DNA from: an uncultured candidate division WPS-2 bacterium
GTDB lineage: Bacteria > Vulcanimicrobiota > Vulcanimicrobiia > Vulcanimicrobiales > Vulcanimicrobiaceae
DNA length: 64,000 nt
NCBI GenBank assembly: GCA_937927945.1
Contig: CALEYW010000087.1
Span: forward strand, 1-64,000
Direction of reading: 5' to 3'
In this document: one piece after another, positions 24,497 through 33,223 of the stretch
Layout: each line of letters opens with the position of its first letter
How positions within the stretch are numbered: the first letter of the stretch is position 1
Program-made: the position numbers and the translations under genes
The notes under the pieces: generated by a model
Told to the model about the DNA's origin: nothing
Seen by the model: only the letters and a program-made list of their open reading frames with translations
Databases searched by the model: none

Positions 24497-24892
24497 TTAC
24501 TGCCCTTGCGGCACGCCGTCGAACGTCATGGTGTTCGGTCCCGAATGCTGCACGACGGCCTTCAGGACGCCGTGTTCGAAGGTTCCGATGAGGTGGACTC
24601 GCCTGCCGTTACCGATGTCGAGCCAGATGTTGTGACCGTCGAGTCCGCCGGTGACCGGCCGAAAGTTGCCGTCGAGGGGCCGGTAATTCCCCTGCACGAT
24701 GCCGTTGGGATAGACGGTCAGTGCGAGCGTGCCGTCGAACTCGCCGGCTTCGTATTGCGAGACCATGCGCGTTTGCAGCTCGTACCGATGCGAGGAGCCG
24801 GTCGCCGTCGTTGCGGCGGTTGAAGGCAGCGGCAGGGCGAGTGCCGCCAGGATGGCCGCAGCCGACGCCGCGGTCGTGAATTTGTGAGACAT
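24497..24892 (-). CDS. secreted hypothetical protein
   Basis: The 131-residue protein has a signal peptide ('AAAILAALALPLPSTAA') and a beta-rich mature part: 'FDGTLALTVYPNGIVQGNYR' and 'GHNIWLDIGNGRRVHLIGTF'. The alternating pattern suggests a small beta-sandwich or barrel that is secreted or periplasmic. I do not recognise the family. Start is ATG 24892, or 24904 four codons upstream. It converges on the gene after flhA. Confidence 0.65.
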   Translation of the reverse strand: MSHKFTTAASAAAILAALALPLPSTAATTATGSSHRYELQTRMVSQYEAGEFDGTLALTVYPNGIVQGNYRPLDGNFRPVTGGLDGHNIWLDIGNGRRVHLIGTFEHGVLKAVVQHSGPNTMTFDGVPQGQ

Positions 24893-25021
24893 TACGGTAT
24901 GCATAACGCGGTTTGCAGCAGCAGGTGTTTCGCCGCGTCGCAGACGTTCTTTCGCATTTTCCCTAGGCCGGATGCGCGCCGCGGGTGGAACCTCAGCCGA
25001 AGGGCGAAGGTAGATGGCGCA

Positions 25022-25792
25022 ATGAGTGCGTTGCCGGTCGAGGCGGAGATGCTGATCTCGCGCATCGAGACGTTGCTCGAACAGGCGGAGCCGCTGCTCG
25101 CCGGTGGTACCGGCGACGAAGCAGGCTTCGCCCTGCGCGAAACGCAGCGGCGCTACCTCCCCGACACGGTCAACGCCTTTCTCGACATCCCGCCGGCGCG
25201 GCGCGACGCGATCGCGGGGTCGATGCTCGTCGAACAGTTGCGGCTGCTCGAACGCGCGACGGCGCAGCGCCTCGCCGCGCTCGCCGAGCGCGCGGAAACC
25301 GCGCAGAGAGCGAACGGCCGCTTCCTCGCGGCCCGCTTCGGCCCGGCCGACGCGCTCCCCGAGGCGCCGGCCTTCGACGTCGATGATGCGAGCGCGCCTC
25401 CGGCGGTGTTGGTTCGCCGGGTGCTCGAGGGTCTGGAGGCGCAGTCGGGCGGAGACGCCGGCGCGCTCATCGCCCGAGCGGCGGCGCAGCTTGCCGCGGC
25501 GTTCCCGGCCCTTGCGAACGTGCATCGCGCCGGGTTCCTCGGCCGCGGCGACGTCGACGCGGTGTGGCTCGACGTCCCGCGTCGCGACGATCTGCTGCGT
25601 TACACGCTGGCGCGCACGCAGCACGGCTGCGTCGAGGCCAGCGTCACCCGCTTCCTGCGCGGCATCAGGAACAAGACGCTCGCGGTCGATCTGGGCGAGT
25701 GGACCGAAGGTCTCATCGCCGATCTCGCCGCGTACGTCGAGCGCGAACGCGGCGCGCGCGCGATCCTCACTCGACTTTTCCGGGAGAAATGA
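25022..25792 (+). CDS. hypothetical helical protein linked to YbjQ-type gene
   Basis: The 256-residue, mostly helical protein has a motif 'ETQRRYLPDTVNAFLDIPPA', seen in poorly characterised bacterial proteins, a long middle helix ('RLLERATAQRLAALAERAET') and an alpha/beta C-terminal part. It has no signal or membrane segment. Its stop overlaps the next ATG (ATGA), so it is translationally coupled to the YbjQ-duplication protein. Function unknown. Confidence 0.65.
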   Translation: MSALPVEAEMLISRIETLLEQAEPLLAGGTGDEAGFALRETQRRYLPDTVNAFLDIPPARRDAIAGSMLVEQLRLLERATAQRLAALAERAETAQRANGRFLAARFGPADALPEAPAFDVDDASAPPAVLVRRVLEGLEAQSGGDAGALIARAAAQLAAAFPALANVHRAGFLGRGDVDAVWLDVPRRDDLLRYTLARTQHGCVEASVTRFLRGIRNKTLAVDLGEWTEGLIADLAAYVERERGARAILTRLFREK

Positions 25793-26649
25793 TGAGCTTT
25801 TTCGGCGGCGGCAGAACCCAGCAGCAGCAGCCCGGCATAAACACGACGCAAGGCGGCGTCCCGCTCGACGCGGTCTCGCGTCTGCGGCGGATGCGCGGCG
25901 AGGGCGGCGCGCCACTCTTCACCAGCGATCTCTCGGTCTCCGAATTCGTGCTGCTCGAGCAAATGGGATGGCGGCCGCTCGGCCTGGTCCTCGGCAGCTC
26001 GATCTATCACGTCGGGATCCAGTACGGCAACTTCTATCAGAACCAGGAACTGCCGTACCTCAGCGCCGCGATGTACGAAGCGCGCGAGCTCGCGATGTCG
26101 CGAATGGAAGAAGAAGCCGATGTGCTCGGCGCCGACGGCATCGTCGGCGTGCGGCTCGAGGTCGGCGGCTACGCGTGGGCCGAGAACGCGCTCGAATTCA
26201 CCGCGGTCGGCACGGCCGTCAAGGCGCCGGAGGGCGCGCAAGGCTGGCGCACGCACGACAACAAGCCGTTTACCAGCGACTTCTCGGTGCAAGATTTCTA
26301 CAAGCTCGTCAGCTCGACGGGATACGTTCCGCGCGAGCTCGTGCTCGGAAACTGCGTCTATCACATCGCGCACCAGGGCTTCATGCAAGCGATGCGCACG
26401 CTCGGGAACAACGTCGAGCTCACCAACTACACCGAGGCGATCTACGACGCGCGCGAGCTGGCGATGGCGCGGATGCAGGCCGAGGCCGAAGCGCACGGCG
26501 CCGACGGGATCGTCGGGATGCAGATCGTCGAGAAGACGCACATCTGGAGCCCGCACGTCATCGAGTTCATGGCGATCGGCACGTCGGTCGAGAAGCGCGG
26601 CGAACCGAAGACCGTCCCGCTCACCTTCCAGGTGGGCCTGAACGACTAG
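25789..26649 (+). CDS. tandem YbjQ (UPF0145)-like protein
   Basis: The 286-residue protein consists of a short Gly/Gln-rich lead and two copies of a YbjQ-like domain. Each copy has a 'xAxYxARELAMxRMxxEAxxxGADGIVGxxxE' core: 'LGADGIVGVRLEV' in copy 1 and 'HGADGIVGMQIVEK' in copy 2. Each repeat also has a preceding 'FTSDFSVxxF' strand. YbjQ proteins form pentamers and have been proposed to bind metals; the role is unproven. It overlaps the gene before it and precedes a 55-residue ORF by 2 bp. Start is ATG 25789 or 25792. Confidence 0.85.
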   Translation: MMSFFGGGRTQQQQPGINTTQGGVPLDAVSRLRRMRGEGGAPLFTSDLSVSEFVLLEQMGWRPLGLVLGSSIYHVGIQYGNFYQNQELPYLSAAMYEARELAMSRMEEEADVLGADGIVGVRLEVGGYAWAENALEFTAVGTAVKAPEGAQGWRTHDNKPFTSDFSVQDFYKLVSSTGYVPRELVLGNCVYHIAHQGFMQAMRTLGNNVELTNYTEAIYDARELAMARMQAEAEAHGADGIVGMQIVEKTHIWSPHVIEFMAIGTSVEKRGEPKTVPLTFQVGLND

Positions 26650-26651
26650 CG

Positions 26652-26819
26652 ATGGACGGATTCGGAGAATTCCTCGGCGGCTTCTTCGACCTCTTCGGTG
26701 AGCGCGCGGTCGAGGCCGCCGTGGAGTCGCGGGATGCCGGGACGGGCGAGCAGGCGCGCGAGGAGTACGTCCGCGTGCTCGCGGGCGCTCGGCCCACGCT
26801 GAACGTCAACGACGCATAG
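26652..26819 (+). CDS. small acidic hypothetical protein
   Basis: The 55-residue ORF starts 2 bp after the YbjQ-tandem stop. It encodes 'MDGFGEFLGGFFDLFGERAV' followed by a charged helix. The aromatic-rich N-terminus could be an amphipathic membrane-contact helix. Tight spacing supports a third operon member, but no family is recognisable. Behind it (26824-26855) is an imperfect GC-rich inverted repeat that may end the operon. The next ~200 bases hold no gene that I can support. Confidence 0.5.
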   Translation: MDGFGEFLGGFFDLFGERAVEAAVESRDAGTGEQAREEYVRVLAGARPTLNVNDA

Positions 26820-27058
26820 CCGCAACGCGCGCGCTCACAGTGAGAGCGGGCGCGCGTATCCCGTCGGTTCGGCATCTGCGTGCGCATTCTCCGCGCGTAA
26901 AGCGCCAATCGCACGCGTTTCGGCGGTACCGATTGGTCCGCTGCAACCGACGCCGTTTGGCGACAGACTTCGCGCCGTCGCGCCCCTATGATGAGAACGC
27001 GCGCTTCTGCCACGCAAGTGCATGACGACGCGCAACCACAAACTGAAAGGACCGCTGC

Positions 27059-27592
27059 TTGACACTCTCGCTTCGGACGAAGCGGAGCGTCGCCGCCGTT
27101 CTGCTGATCTTCGCGTTCGTGGTCCAGGAAACGTTGAGCGTTCCGGCCGGCACGACCGGAGGCCTCAGTGGTACGCTCGTCGACTCCGCTTCTGCCAAAC
27201 CGATCGCTTCCGCACGCGTCACCACGTCGAGCCCGTCGCAAACGGCCTCCACGACGACGGACGCCTCCGGGCGATTCTCCTTCGTCTCACTCTCACCCGA
27301 CACGTACACGCTCTCGGTGCCGGCGACGACGCTTTACGACGGCGCCTCGCTCAGCGGCGTGCTCGTCCTCGCCGATCAGACGCAGAGCGTCGGCCTGCAG
27401 CAGAGCGCGAAGCTCAAACAGATCGGCTCGGTGACTTCGCGCGCCGCTTCGGCGCTCGTCAGACCCGGCACCACGGCCGACGTGTACTCGATCAGCGCAG
27501 TGCAACAGGACAAAGCCTCCAGTCTGGCCGGAGGCGGTACGCTCAACAGCGCGTGGTCGGCGATCACGTCGGTTCCCGGCGTGCGGGGATGA
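27059..27592 (+). CDS. TonB-dependent receptor N-terminal fragment (truncated gene)
   Basis: The 177-residue protein has a signal peptide, one carboxypeptidase-regulatory-like beta domain ('GGLSGTLVDSASAKPIASAR ... TTDASGRFSFVSLSPDTYTL') and the start of a plug domain ('VYSISAVQQDKASSLAGGGT', then 'SVPGV'). Receptors of this type run on for about 700 more residues of plug and barrel. Here a TGA follows directly after 'SVPGVRG', and no barrel sequence is found downstream in any frame. It is therefore a remnant, or a secreted domain that survives alone. The TTG start at 27059 has AAAGGA 7 nt upstream. Confidence 0.7.
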   Translation: MTLSLRTKRSVAAVLLIFAFVVQETLSVPAGTTGGLSGTLVDSASAKPIASARVTTSSPSQTASTTTDASGRFSFVSLSPDTYTLSVPATTLYDGASLSGVLVLADQTQSVGLQQSAKLKQIGSVTSRAASALVRPGTTADVYSISAVQQDKASSLAGGGTLNSAWSAITSVPGVRG

Positions 27593-27668
27593 CCGGTCGG
27601 GAAAAAGCGAGTCGAACGCGGTGATTGGATCTGTCATGCGTTTTATATTGGTCCGTTAGGGGAGTCCG

Positions 27669-27812
27669 GTGTTGGAGCAGAGGAGAAGCATTGGCTTGCC
27701 GCTCTTGCAACGCGTGAACGAGTCCGCATGTATTCGTTTCGTGCCGCTTGCTGCGGTTTCTGTGGCGGGTGCCACCCTGTTGGCATCGTCAGGAGAGAAA
27801 ATCGCTGCATGA
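27669..27812 (+). CDS. possible small membrane peptide
   Basis: A 47-codon GTG-initiated frame in the 238-bp gap before the nuclease-helicase gene encodes 'FVPLAAVSVAGATLLA', a potential membrane helix, after a basic lead. GGGGAG precedes the GTG by about 4 nt. This gap is less GC-rich than its surroundings. Reality is unproven; the rest of the gap shows nothing recognisable. Confidence 0.25.
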   Translation: MLEQRRSIGLPLLQRVNESACIRFVPLAAVSVAGATLLASSGEKIAA

Positions 27813-27830
27813 CCCCGTTCGTGGTGAACC

Positions 27831-30800
27831 GTGCTCCGGCTTGACGGCCGCCTGGTCTACGCGGCCTCCGACCTCAACGATTTTCTGGACTGCGATCACC
27901 GGGTCGCGTTGAACCGGCTGGCGGCCGCGCGCGGCGAGCGTCCGCCGGCCGATGATGCCACGCTCGAGATCATCGCTCGCAAGGGCCAACTCCACGAGTG
28001 CGCCGTCCTTGCCCGGCTCGAAGCGTCGGGCGTTGCGGTGGTCCGCATCGACGAGGGCGACGGCAGCCCGGCCGGCCTCCAACGTGCGGCCGAAGCAACC
28101 CGGCGCGCGATGCGTTCGGGCGCCGAGGCGATCTACCAGGCGACGCTGATCGACGGTCGCTGGCTGGGCCGGGCCGACTTCCTGCTGCGAACCGACGTTC
28201 CGAGCGACCTTGGCGGGTGGTCGTACGACGTCGCCGACGCCAAGCTGGCCGTGCGCGAGAAGGCCGCCTTCGTCGTGCAGCTGTGCGTGTACGCCGACCT
28301 CGTCGCGGCGGTGCAGGGAACGCTGCCGCGGACGATCCACGCGCTCTTCGGCGACGGTCGCGACGTGCCGTACGTCGCCGAGCGGTACGTCGCGTACGTG
28401 CGCGCCGCGCGCGAGCGCTTCGAAGCGGCGGTCGACGCGCTCGACCCGGCGGTCGTCCCCGATCGGGTCGCGGCCTGCGGCACGTGCGCGTGGGCCGACC
28501 GCTGCGACGACGCGCGCCGGCGCGTCGACCATCTCTCGCTGGTCGCCGGGATGCGCCGCTCGCAAACGGTGCGGCTGCGCGACGCCGGCATCGCGACGCT
28601 GGCGTCGCTGGCTGCGGCGGCGAACGATGCGCGGCCGGCGCGGCTCGCCGAGACGACCTTCACCAAGCTGCGGCGCCAAGCGGGATTGCAGCTCGCGCAG
28701 CGCGCGAGCGGAGCAGCGTCGTACGTGCTGCTCGAGCCGCACGACGGCGCCGGTTTCGCGCTGCTGCCCGAGCCGGACGACGCCGACGTGTACTTCGACA
28801 TGGAGGGCGACCCGCTGTACGAGCCGGGCGTCGGCCTGGAGTATCTCTTCGGTGCGTACGTCCACGGTGCGGAGCCGGGCTATCTGCGCTTCTGGGGCGA
28901 GACCCGGGAGCAGGAGAAGACGGCGTTCGAGGCGTTCGTCGACTGGCTCGTGCAGCACCGGCGCGATCACCCGCGCGCGCACGTCTATCACTACGCACCG
29001 TACGAGAAGACGGCGCTGCGCCGGCTGGCGATGTACCACGGCACGCGCGAGGACGAGGTCGACGCGCTGCTGCGCGGACAAGTGCTGGTCGATCTCTACG
29101 CGGTCGTGGGCGGCGCGGTTGCGCAGTCGGCGGAGAGCTACTCGATCAAGAAGCTCGAACCGCTCTACGGCTTCACGCGCAGCACCGACGTGCGCAAGGG
29201 CGACGACTCGATCGTCGCGTTCGAACGCTATCTGATCGACCGCGATGCCGCGACGCGTGAGGACATCGTCGCGTACAACGAGGAAGACTGCGTCTCCACC
29301 TTCGGTCTGCACCGTTGGCTGCGCCGCTTGCGCGACGAGGCGCAAGCGCAGTACGGCCGCGAGATTCCGTATCGCGCGGCGATCGATCCCGAGGAACCGA
29401 CCGAAGAAGAGCGCGCCGCGGCGAAGGTCCGTACCGCGCTGCAGGACGCGTTGCTCGCGCGCGGGGTTGCCGGCGATGCGGAGCATCTGCTCGCGCACCT
29501 GCTCGGCTACCATCGCCGCGAAGCGAAGCCGGTCCAGTGGGCCGTCTACGAACGCTCCGAGCGGGCGGAGTGGTTCGACGCCGTCAACGACGACACGGAG
29601 GCGCTCGGCGGCCTCACGTTGTGCGAAGAGATCCCGCCGTCGCCCGACCCGGAGAAACCGCGCGCGCGCAATCTGATCTACACCTACCGATTCCCGCGCC
29701 AGCAGCACAAGCTCGGCGGGAAGCCGGTCGATGCCGTGACGCGCAAAGGGGCGGGCGACGTCGTCTCCATCGACGATGACGGCTGTCTGCTGCGTCTGAA
29801 ACGTTCCCCAAGCGCCCCGCATCCGCACACGCTGATCCCGGGCTGGCCGATCAATACCGACCCGCAGCAGGGCGCGCTGATGCGTTTGGCGAGCGCGGTG
29901 CTCGACGGCCGAGCAGAGCGGGACTTCGGCGCGGCGTACGATCTCTTGCGCAAGGCGCCGCCGCGCATCGCGGGCTTGCTCCCCGGCGACTTCGTGCAGC
30001 CGGTCCTGCGGCCGGGCGCGGAGGCGATCGATCCCGCCGACGTCAGCGCGCTCGCGAGCCGGCTCGACTGCTCGACGCTCGTCGTGCAAGGGCCGCCCGG
30101 CAGCGGCAAGACCTTCACCGGCGCGCACGTCATCGCCGACCTGCTCGCGGCCGGCAAACGCGTCGGCGTCACCTCGACGGGACACCACGCGATCCACAAT
30201 CTGCTGCACGAAGTCGAACGCGTCGTGACCGAACGCGGCGCGTCGTTTCGCGGCGTGAAGAAGTCCACCGGGGGCGACACGCGCTTTGTGTCCGCGCTGC
30301 CGCAGCCGCTCATCGAGTCGGTCGAATCGAACGCGCCGTTCGGCGAATACGATCTCGTCGCCGGTACGGCGTGGCTGTTCTCGCGGGAGGACCTCGCGCA
30401 GCTCGACGTGCTGGTCATCGACGAAGCCGGCCAAGTGTCGCTCGCGGACGCGCTCGCGATGGCGACCAGCGCGCGGTCCGTCGTGCTGCTCGGCGATCCG
30501 ATGCAGCTGGCGCACGTCTCGCTGGCCGCCCATCCCGACGATGCGGGCGTCTCGGTCCTCACCCACCTCTTGGGAGCGGAGGCGACGATCGCCGCGGATC
30601 GCGGCGTGTTTCTCGACCGCAGCTTTCGGATGGCGCCGGCGCTCTGTGCGTTCGTCTCGGCGCTCGCGTACGACGGACGGCTGCAGCCCGCCGCGTCGTG
30701 CGGCCGGCAACGCATCGATGCGCGTGCGTTCGCGGGAGCCGGCGTGCGCTGGGTCGACGTCGCCCACGAAGGGAACTCGCAATCGTCACCCGAGGAGGCC

Positions 30801-31280
30801 GGCGCCGTTGGCGAACTGTTCGCCGGCCTGGTCGGCGGGACGTTCACGACCTGCGAGGGCACCTCGCGTCTGCTGCGCGTCGACGACATCCTCGTCGTCT
30901 CGCCCTACAACCAGCAGGTCTCGCTGCTGCGTCGCACGCTGCGCGCGCGTTTCGGCGACGGCGTGCGGGTCGGCACCGTCGACAAATTCCAGGGGCAGGA
31001 AGCGCCGGTCGTGATCTACAGCCTCGCCGCGTCGAGCGCCGAGGACGCGCCGCGCGGGGCCGATTTCTTGCTCGAGGAGAATCGCTTCAACGTCGCGGTC
31101 TCGCGCGGGCGCGCGCTTGCGGTGCTGGTCTGCTCGCCGCGCATCTTCGCCACGCGGTGCACGTCGCTGGAACAGCTGCGCGCGGTCGCGGCGTTCTGCG
31201 CGTTCGCCGCGGCGGGCACCGAGGCCGATCCGAAACCTGCGGCGGCGCCGCTGCAGCTGCCGCTCCTGCCCGTTGCCTAG
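27831..31280 (+). CDS. TM0106-family RecB-like nuclease / RNase H-like exonuclease / SF1 helicase fusion
   Basis: The 1149-residue protein has three parts. The first (1-240) is a RecB-type nuclease with four cysteines placed as in Cas4/AddB Fe-S nucleases (Cys21, then 'CGTCAWADRC' near 216-225). The second (about 320-510) is an RNase H-like 3'-5' exonuclease with 'VYFDMEGDPLY'. The third (about 740-1130) is a DNA2/UPF1-like SF1 helicase: 'QGPPGSGKTFTG', 'LVIDEAGQVS', 'GDPMQL', 'VGTVDKFQGQEAPVVIYS' and 'NVAVSRGRA'. A role in DNA end processing, repair or defence is likely; the substrate is unknown. GTG start at 27831. It converges with fur, 1 bp apart. Confidence 0.9.
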   Translation: MLRLDGRLVYAASDLNDFLDCDHRVALNRLAAARGERPPADDATLEIIARKGQLHECAVLARLEASGVAVVRIDEGDGSPAGLQRAAEATRRAMRSGAEAIYQATLIDGRWLGRADFLLRTDVPSDLGGWSYDVADAKLAVREKAAFVVQLCVYADLVAAVQGTLPRTIHALFGDGRDVPYVAERYVAYVRAARERFEAAVDALDPAVVPDRVAACGTCAWADRCDDARRRVDHLSLVAGMRRSQTVRLRDAGIATLASLAAAANDARPARLAETTFTKLRRQAGLQLAQRASGAASYVLLEPHDGAGFALLPEPDDADVYFDMEGDPLYEPGVGLEYLFGAYVHGAEPGYLRFWGETREQEKTAFEAFVDWLVQHRRDHPRAHVYHYAPYEKTALRRLAMYHGTREDEVDALLRGQVLVDLYAVVGGAVAQSAESYSIKKLEPLYGFTRSTDVRKGDDSIVAFERYLIDRDAATREDIVAYNEEDCVSTFGLHRWLRRLRDEAQAQYGREIPYRAAIDPEEPTEEERAAAKVRTALQDALLARGVAGDAEHLLAHLLGYHRREAKPVQWAVYERSERAEWFDAVNDDTEALGGLTLCEEIPPSPDPEKPRARNLIYTYRFPRQQHKLGGKPVDAVTRKGAGDVVSIDDDGCLLRLKRSPSAPHPHTLIPGWPINTDPQQGALMRLASAVLDGRAERDFGAAYDLLRKAPPRIAGLLPGDFVQPVLRPGAEAIDPADVSALASRLDCSTLVVQGPPGSGKTFTGAHVIADLLAAGKRVGVTSTGHHAIHNLLHEVERVVTERGASFRGVKKSTGGDTRFVSALPQPLIESVESNAPFGEYDLVAGTAWLFSREDLAQLDVLVIDEAGQVSLADALAMATSARSVVLLGDPMQLAHVSLAAHPDDAGVSVLTHLLGAEATIAADRGVFLDRSFRMAPALCAFVSALAYDGRLQPAASCGRQRIDARAFAGAGVRWVDVAHEGNSQSSPEEAGAVGELFAGLVGGTFTTCEGTSRLLRVDDILVVSPYNQQVSLLRRTLRARFGDGVRVGTVDKFQGQEAPVVIYSLAASSAEDAPRGADFLLEENRFNVAVSRGRALAVLVCSPRIFATRCTSLEQLRAVAAFCAFAAAGTEADPKPAAAPLQLPLLPVA

Positions 31281-31281
31281 C

Positions 31282-31719
31282 CTATGAGGTCGACCCATTG
31301 CGGGCGAGGCCCGCGCAGCGGCCGCAGCGGCCGCTGACGACCAGGGTGGCATCGACCCCGGAGTAGCGGTGGTCCTGAGCGATCGCGAGCGCCAGCGCGG
31401 CGACCTGCGGGGCGGGGACGTTCTGGATCTCGCCGCAGCTCGAGCAGACCAGGTGGTGATGCTTGTCGAGCGCGGCTTCGTAGCGCGCGGCGCCGCCGTG
31501 GGCGAAGATCTGCACCAGACCGATCGCGCGCAAGATGTCGAGCGTGCGGTAGATCGTCCCGAGGCTCACCGCCGGCAAGGCGGCGCGTACCCGTTCGTGG
31601 ATCGCCTCCGCCGTCAGATGCGCGCCGTCTTCGAGGGCGCGGAGGATCGCTGCCCGCTGTTTCGTCAGACGATAGCGTGTCTGAAGGAGTCCTGCATCGA
31701 CGCCCTTGGAGTCGGTCAC
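31282..31719 (-). CDS. Fur/PerR-family metalloregulator
   Basis: The 145-residue protein has the Fur winged helix ('LTKQRAAILRALEDGAHLTA', 'SLGTIYRTLDILRAIGLV') and the metal motifs 'DKHHHLVCSSCGEI' plus a C-terminal 'CGRC', giving a Cys4 structural zinc site. Such regulators sense Fe(II), Zn(II) or peroxide; sequence does not decide which. The GTG at 31719 is chosen because GGAGG lies 8 nt upstream. It is divergent from secD, with a strong secD promoter between them. Confidence 0.93.
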   Translation of the reverse strand: MTDSKGVDAGLLQTRYRLTKQRAAILRALEDGAHLTAEAIHERVRAALPAVSLGTIYRTLDILRAIGLVQIFAHGGAARYEAALDKHHHLVCSSCGEIQNVPAPQVAALALAIAQDHRYSGVDATLVVSGRCGRCAGLARNGSTS

Positions 31720-31780
31720 TGACGCGCCCTCCGATGTCCGGACCCCTATCCCCACCTGGTCCGGACTGCCGCAACGCCGT

Positions 31781-31809
31781 TTGACGCTGTTCGCCCCCCA
31801 TGCTACGAT
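31781..31809 (+). promoter_or_regulatory. sigma-70-type promoter for secD-secF
   Basis: TTGACG (31781-31786) and TACGAT (31804-31809) are spaced by exactly 17 bp, about 100 bp upstream of the secD ATG, in the divergent region shared with the fur-family gene. Confidence 0.72.
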
Positions 31810-31909
31810 CCGGGGGTTCTCCCCTTCCCCGCCCCTCGACCAGCTCTGGATGCCTGCGGTTCACGCTCAGCAGCCCCGGGGCCGAGCGGGCTGAGCGTGA
31901 TCTTACGTA

Positions 31910-33223
31910 ATGTGGAATAAGCTCAAGAGGCCGCTTCAAGCGGTGCTCCTTGTGGCACTTGTCGGTCTCTGCGTTTGGGCCATCGTGCCGATCCAGCAGA
32001 AGATTCACCTGGGCCTCGACCTTCAGGGCGGCGCACGCGTCCTGCTTCAACTCCAGACGACGCCCGACGTCAAGCAGATCACGCCCGACATCCAGAACCA
32101 GGTCGAGCAAGTGATCGACAAGCGCGTCAACTCTCTGGGGGTCTCGGAACCGGTCATCACCAAGGTCGCGACCGATCGGATCCTGGTCGAGGTGCCGGCG
32201 CTCAAGAACTCCGACGAGCTGGAGAAGCTCCTGAAGCAGGCGGCGGTCCTCGACTTCAAGATCTGCCCCGCGCCGGTCGCTGGGCGAGCCCGGGCCGACA
32301 AGAAATATGCGGACAGCCCGACCGGCGCGTACAAGGATTGCGGCCCGATCGTCTACACCGGCGCCGAGCTGCGCAGCGCGCACCCGGGCTTCGGTCAGGG
32401 CGGTGAGCCGCAGGTCGATTTCACCACCAAGAACCCGACCAAGTTCGCGGCGCTTACCCGCGACCACATGGGCCAACAGCTCACCATCTTCCTCGACAAG
32501 CAGTTCGTGAGCGATGCGACGATCGAGGGGATCATCTCGACCGACGGCATGATCCACGGTTCGTTCACGGAAGAGGCCGTCGCGACGCTCGCCAACGAGC
32601 TCAACGCCGGCGCGCTGCCCGTCCCGCTCACGATCATCTCGAAGGATGACGTCGGCGCGACGCTCGGCAAGGACGACCTGCAGAAGTCGCTGGTCGCCTC
32701 GATCATCGGCCTCGCCCTCGTCCTGCTCTTCATGGCGCTCGTCTACCGCCTCCCCGGCGTCCTCGCCGACATCGCGCTCTTCGTGTACGTCTTGATGCTG
32801 CTCGCGCTACTCTCGGTCGCCCATGCGGTCCTGACCCTGCCCGGCATCGCGGGCTTCGTGCTCTCGATCGGTATGGCGGTCGACGCGAACGTGCTGATCT
32901 TCGAGCGGATCAAAGAAGAGCTCTGGGCCGGCAAGTCGCTGCGCGCGGCGGTCAAGATCGGTTTCCAGCGCGCGTTCAGTTCGGTCTTCGACTCGCACTT
33001 CACGACCATCGTCGGCGCCGGCGTCCTCTACTTGCTGGGTACCGGCACCGTGAAGGGCTTCGCGTACACGCTGTTCTGGGGAACCGCGCTCTCGCTGTTC
33101 ACGGCGGTGGTGGTCACTCGTTTCCTGGTCGACTTGGTCGTCGACAACGACCTGGTCACCTCGAAACCGGCCTGGGGCGCCGGCGGCACCGGTACGGTCG
33201 CTCACGTGGAGGCGCGCACCTGA
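31910..33223 (+). CDS. secD: protein translocase subunit SecD
   Basis: The 437-residue protein has the SecD opening 'IHLGLDLQGGARVLLQL', a periplasmic P1 region and the membrane core with 'GFVLSIGMAVDANVLIFERI', the diagnostic SecD Asp-containing motif. SecDF uses the proton gradient to pull proteins out of SecYEG on the periplasmic side. The start is ATG at 31910. The stop overlaps the secF ATG (TGATG). Confidence 0.97.
   Translation: MWNKLKRPLQAVLLVALVGLCVWAIVPIQQKIHLGLDLQGGARVLLQLQTTPDVKQITPDIQNQVEQVIDKRVNSLGVSEPVITKVATDRILVEVPALKNSDELEKLLKQAAVLDFKICPAPVAGRARADKKYADSPTGAYKDCGPIVYTGAELRSAHPGFGQGGEPQVDFTTKNPTKFAALTRDHMGQQLTIFLDKQFVSDATIEGIISTDGMIHGSFTEEAVATLANELNAGALPVPLTIISKDDVGATLGKDDLQKSLVASIIGLALVLLFMALVYRLPGVLADIALFVYVLMLLALLSVAHAVLTLPGIAGFVLSIGMAVDANVLIFERIKEELWAGKSLRAAVKIGFQRAFSSVFDSHFTTIVGAGVLYLLGTGTVKGFAYTLFWGTALSLFTAVVVTRFLVDLVVDNDLVTSKPAWGAGGTGTVAHVEART

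Noticed and set aside
27789..30782. A nearly 1000-codon open frame antisense to the nuclease-helicase gene
   Set aside because: It has no recognisable domain and is rich in Arg, Asp and Val as expected from reading a high-GC gene backwards. The sense strand carries full helicase and nuclease motifs.
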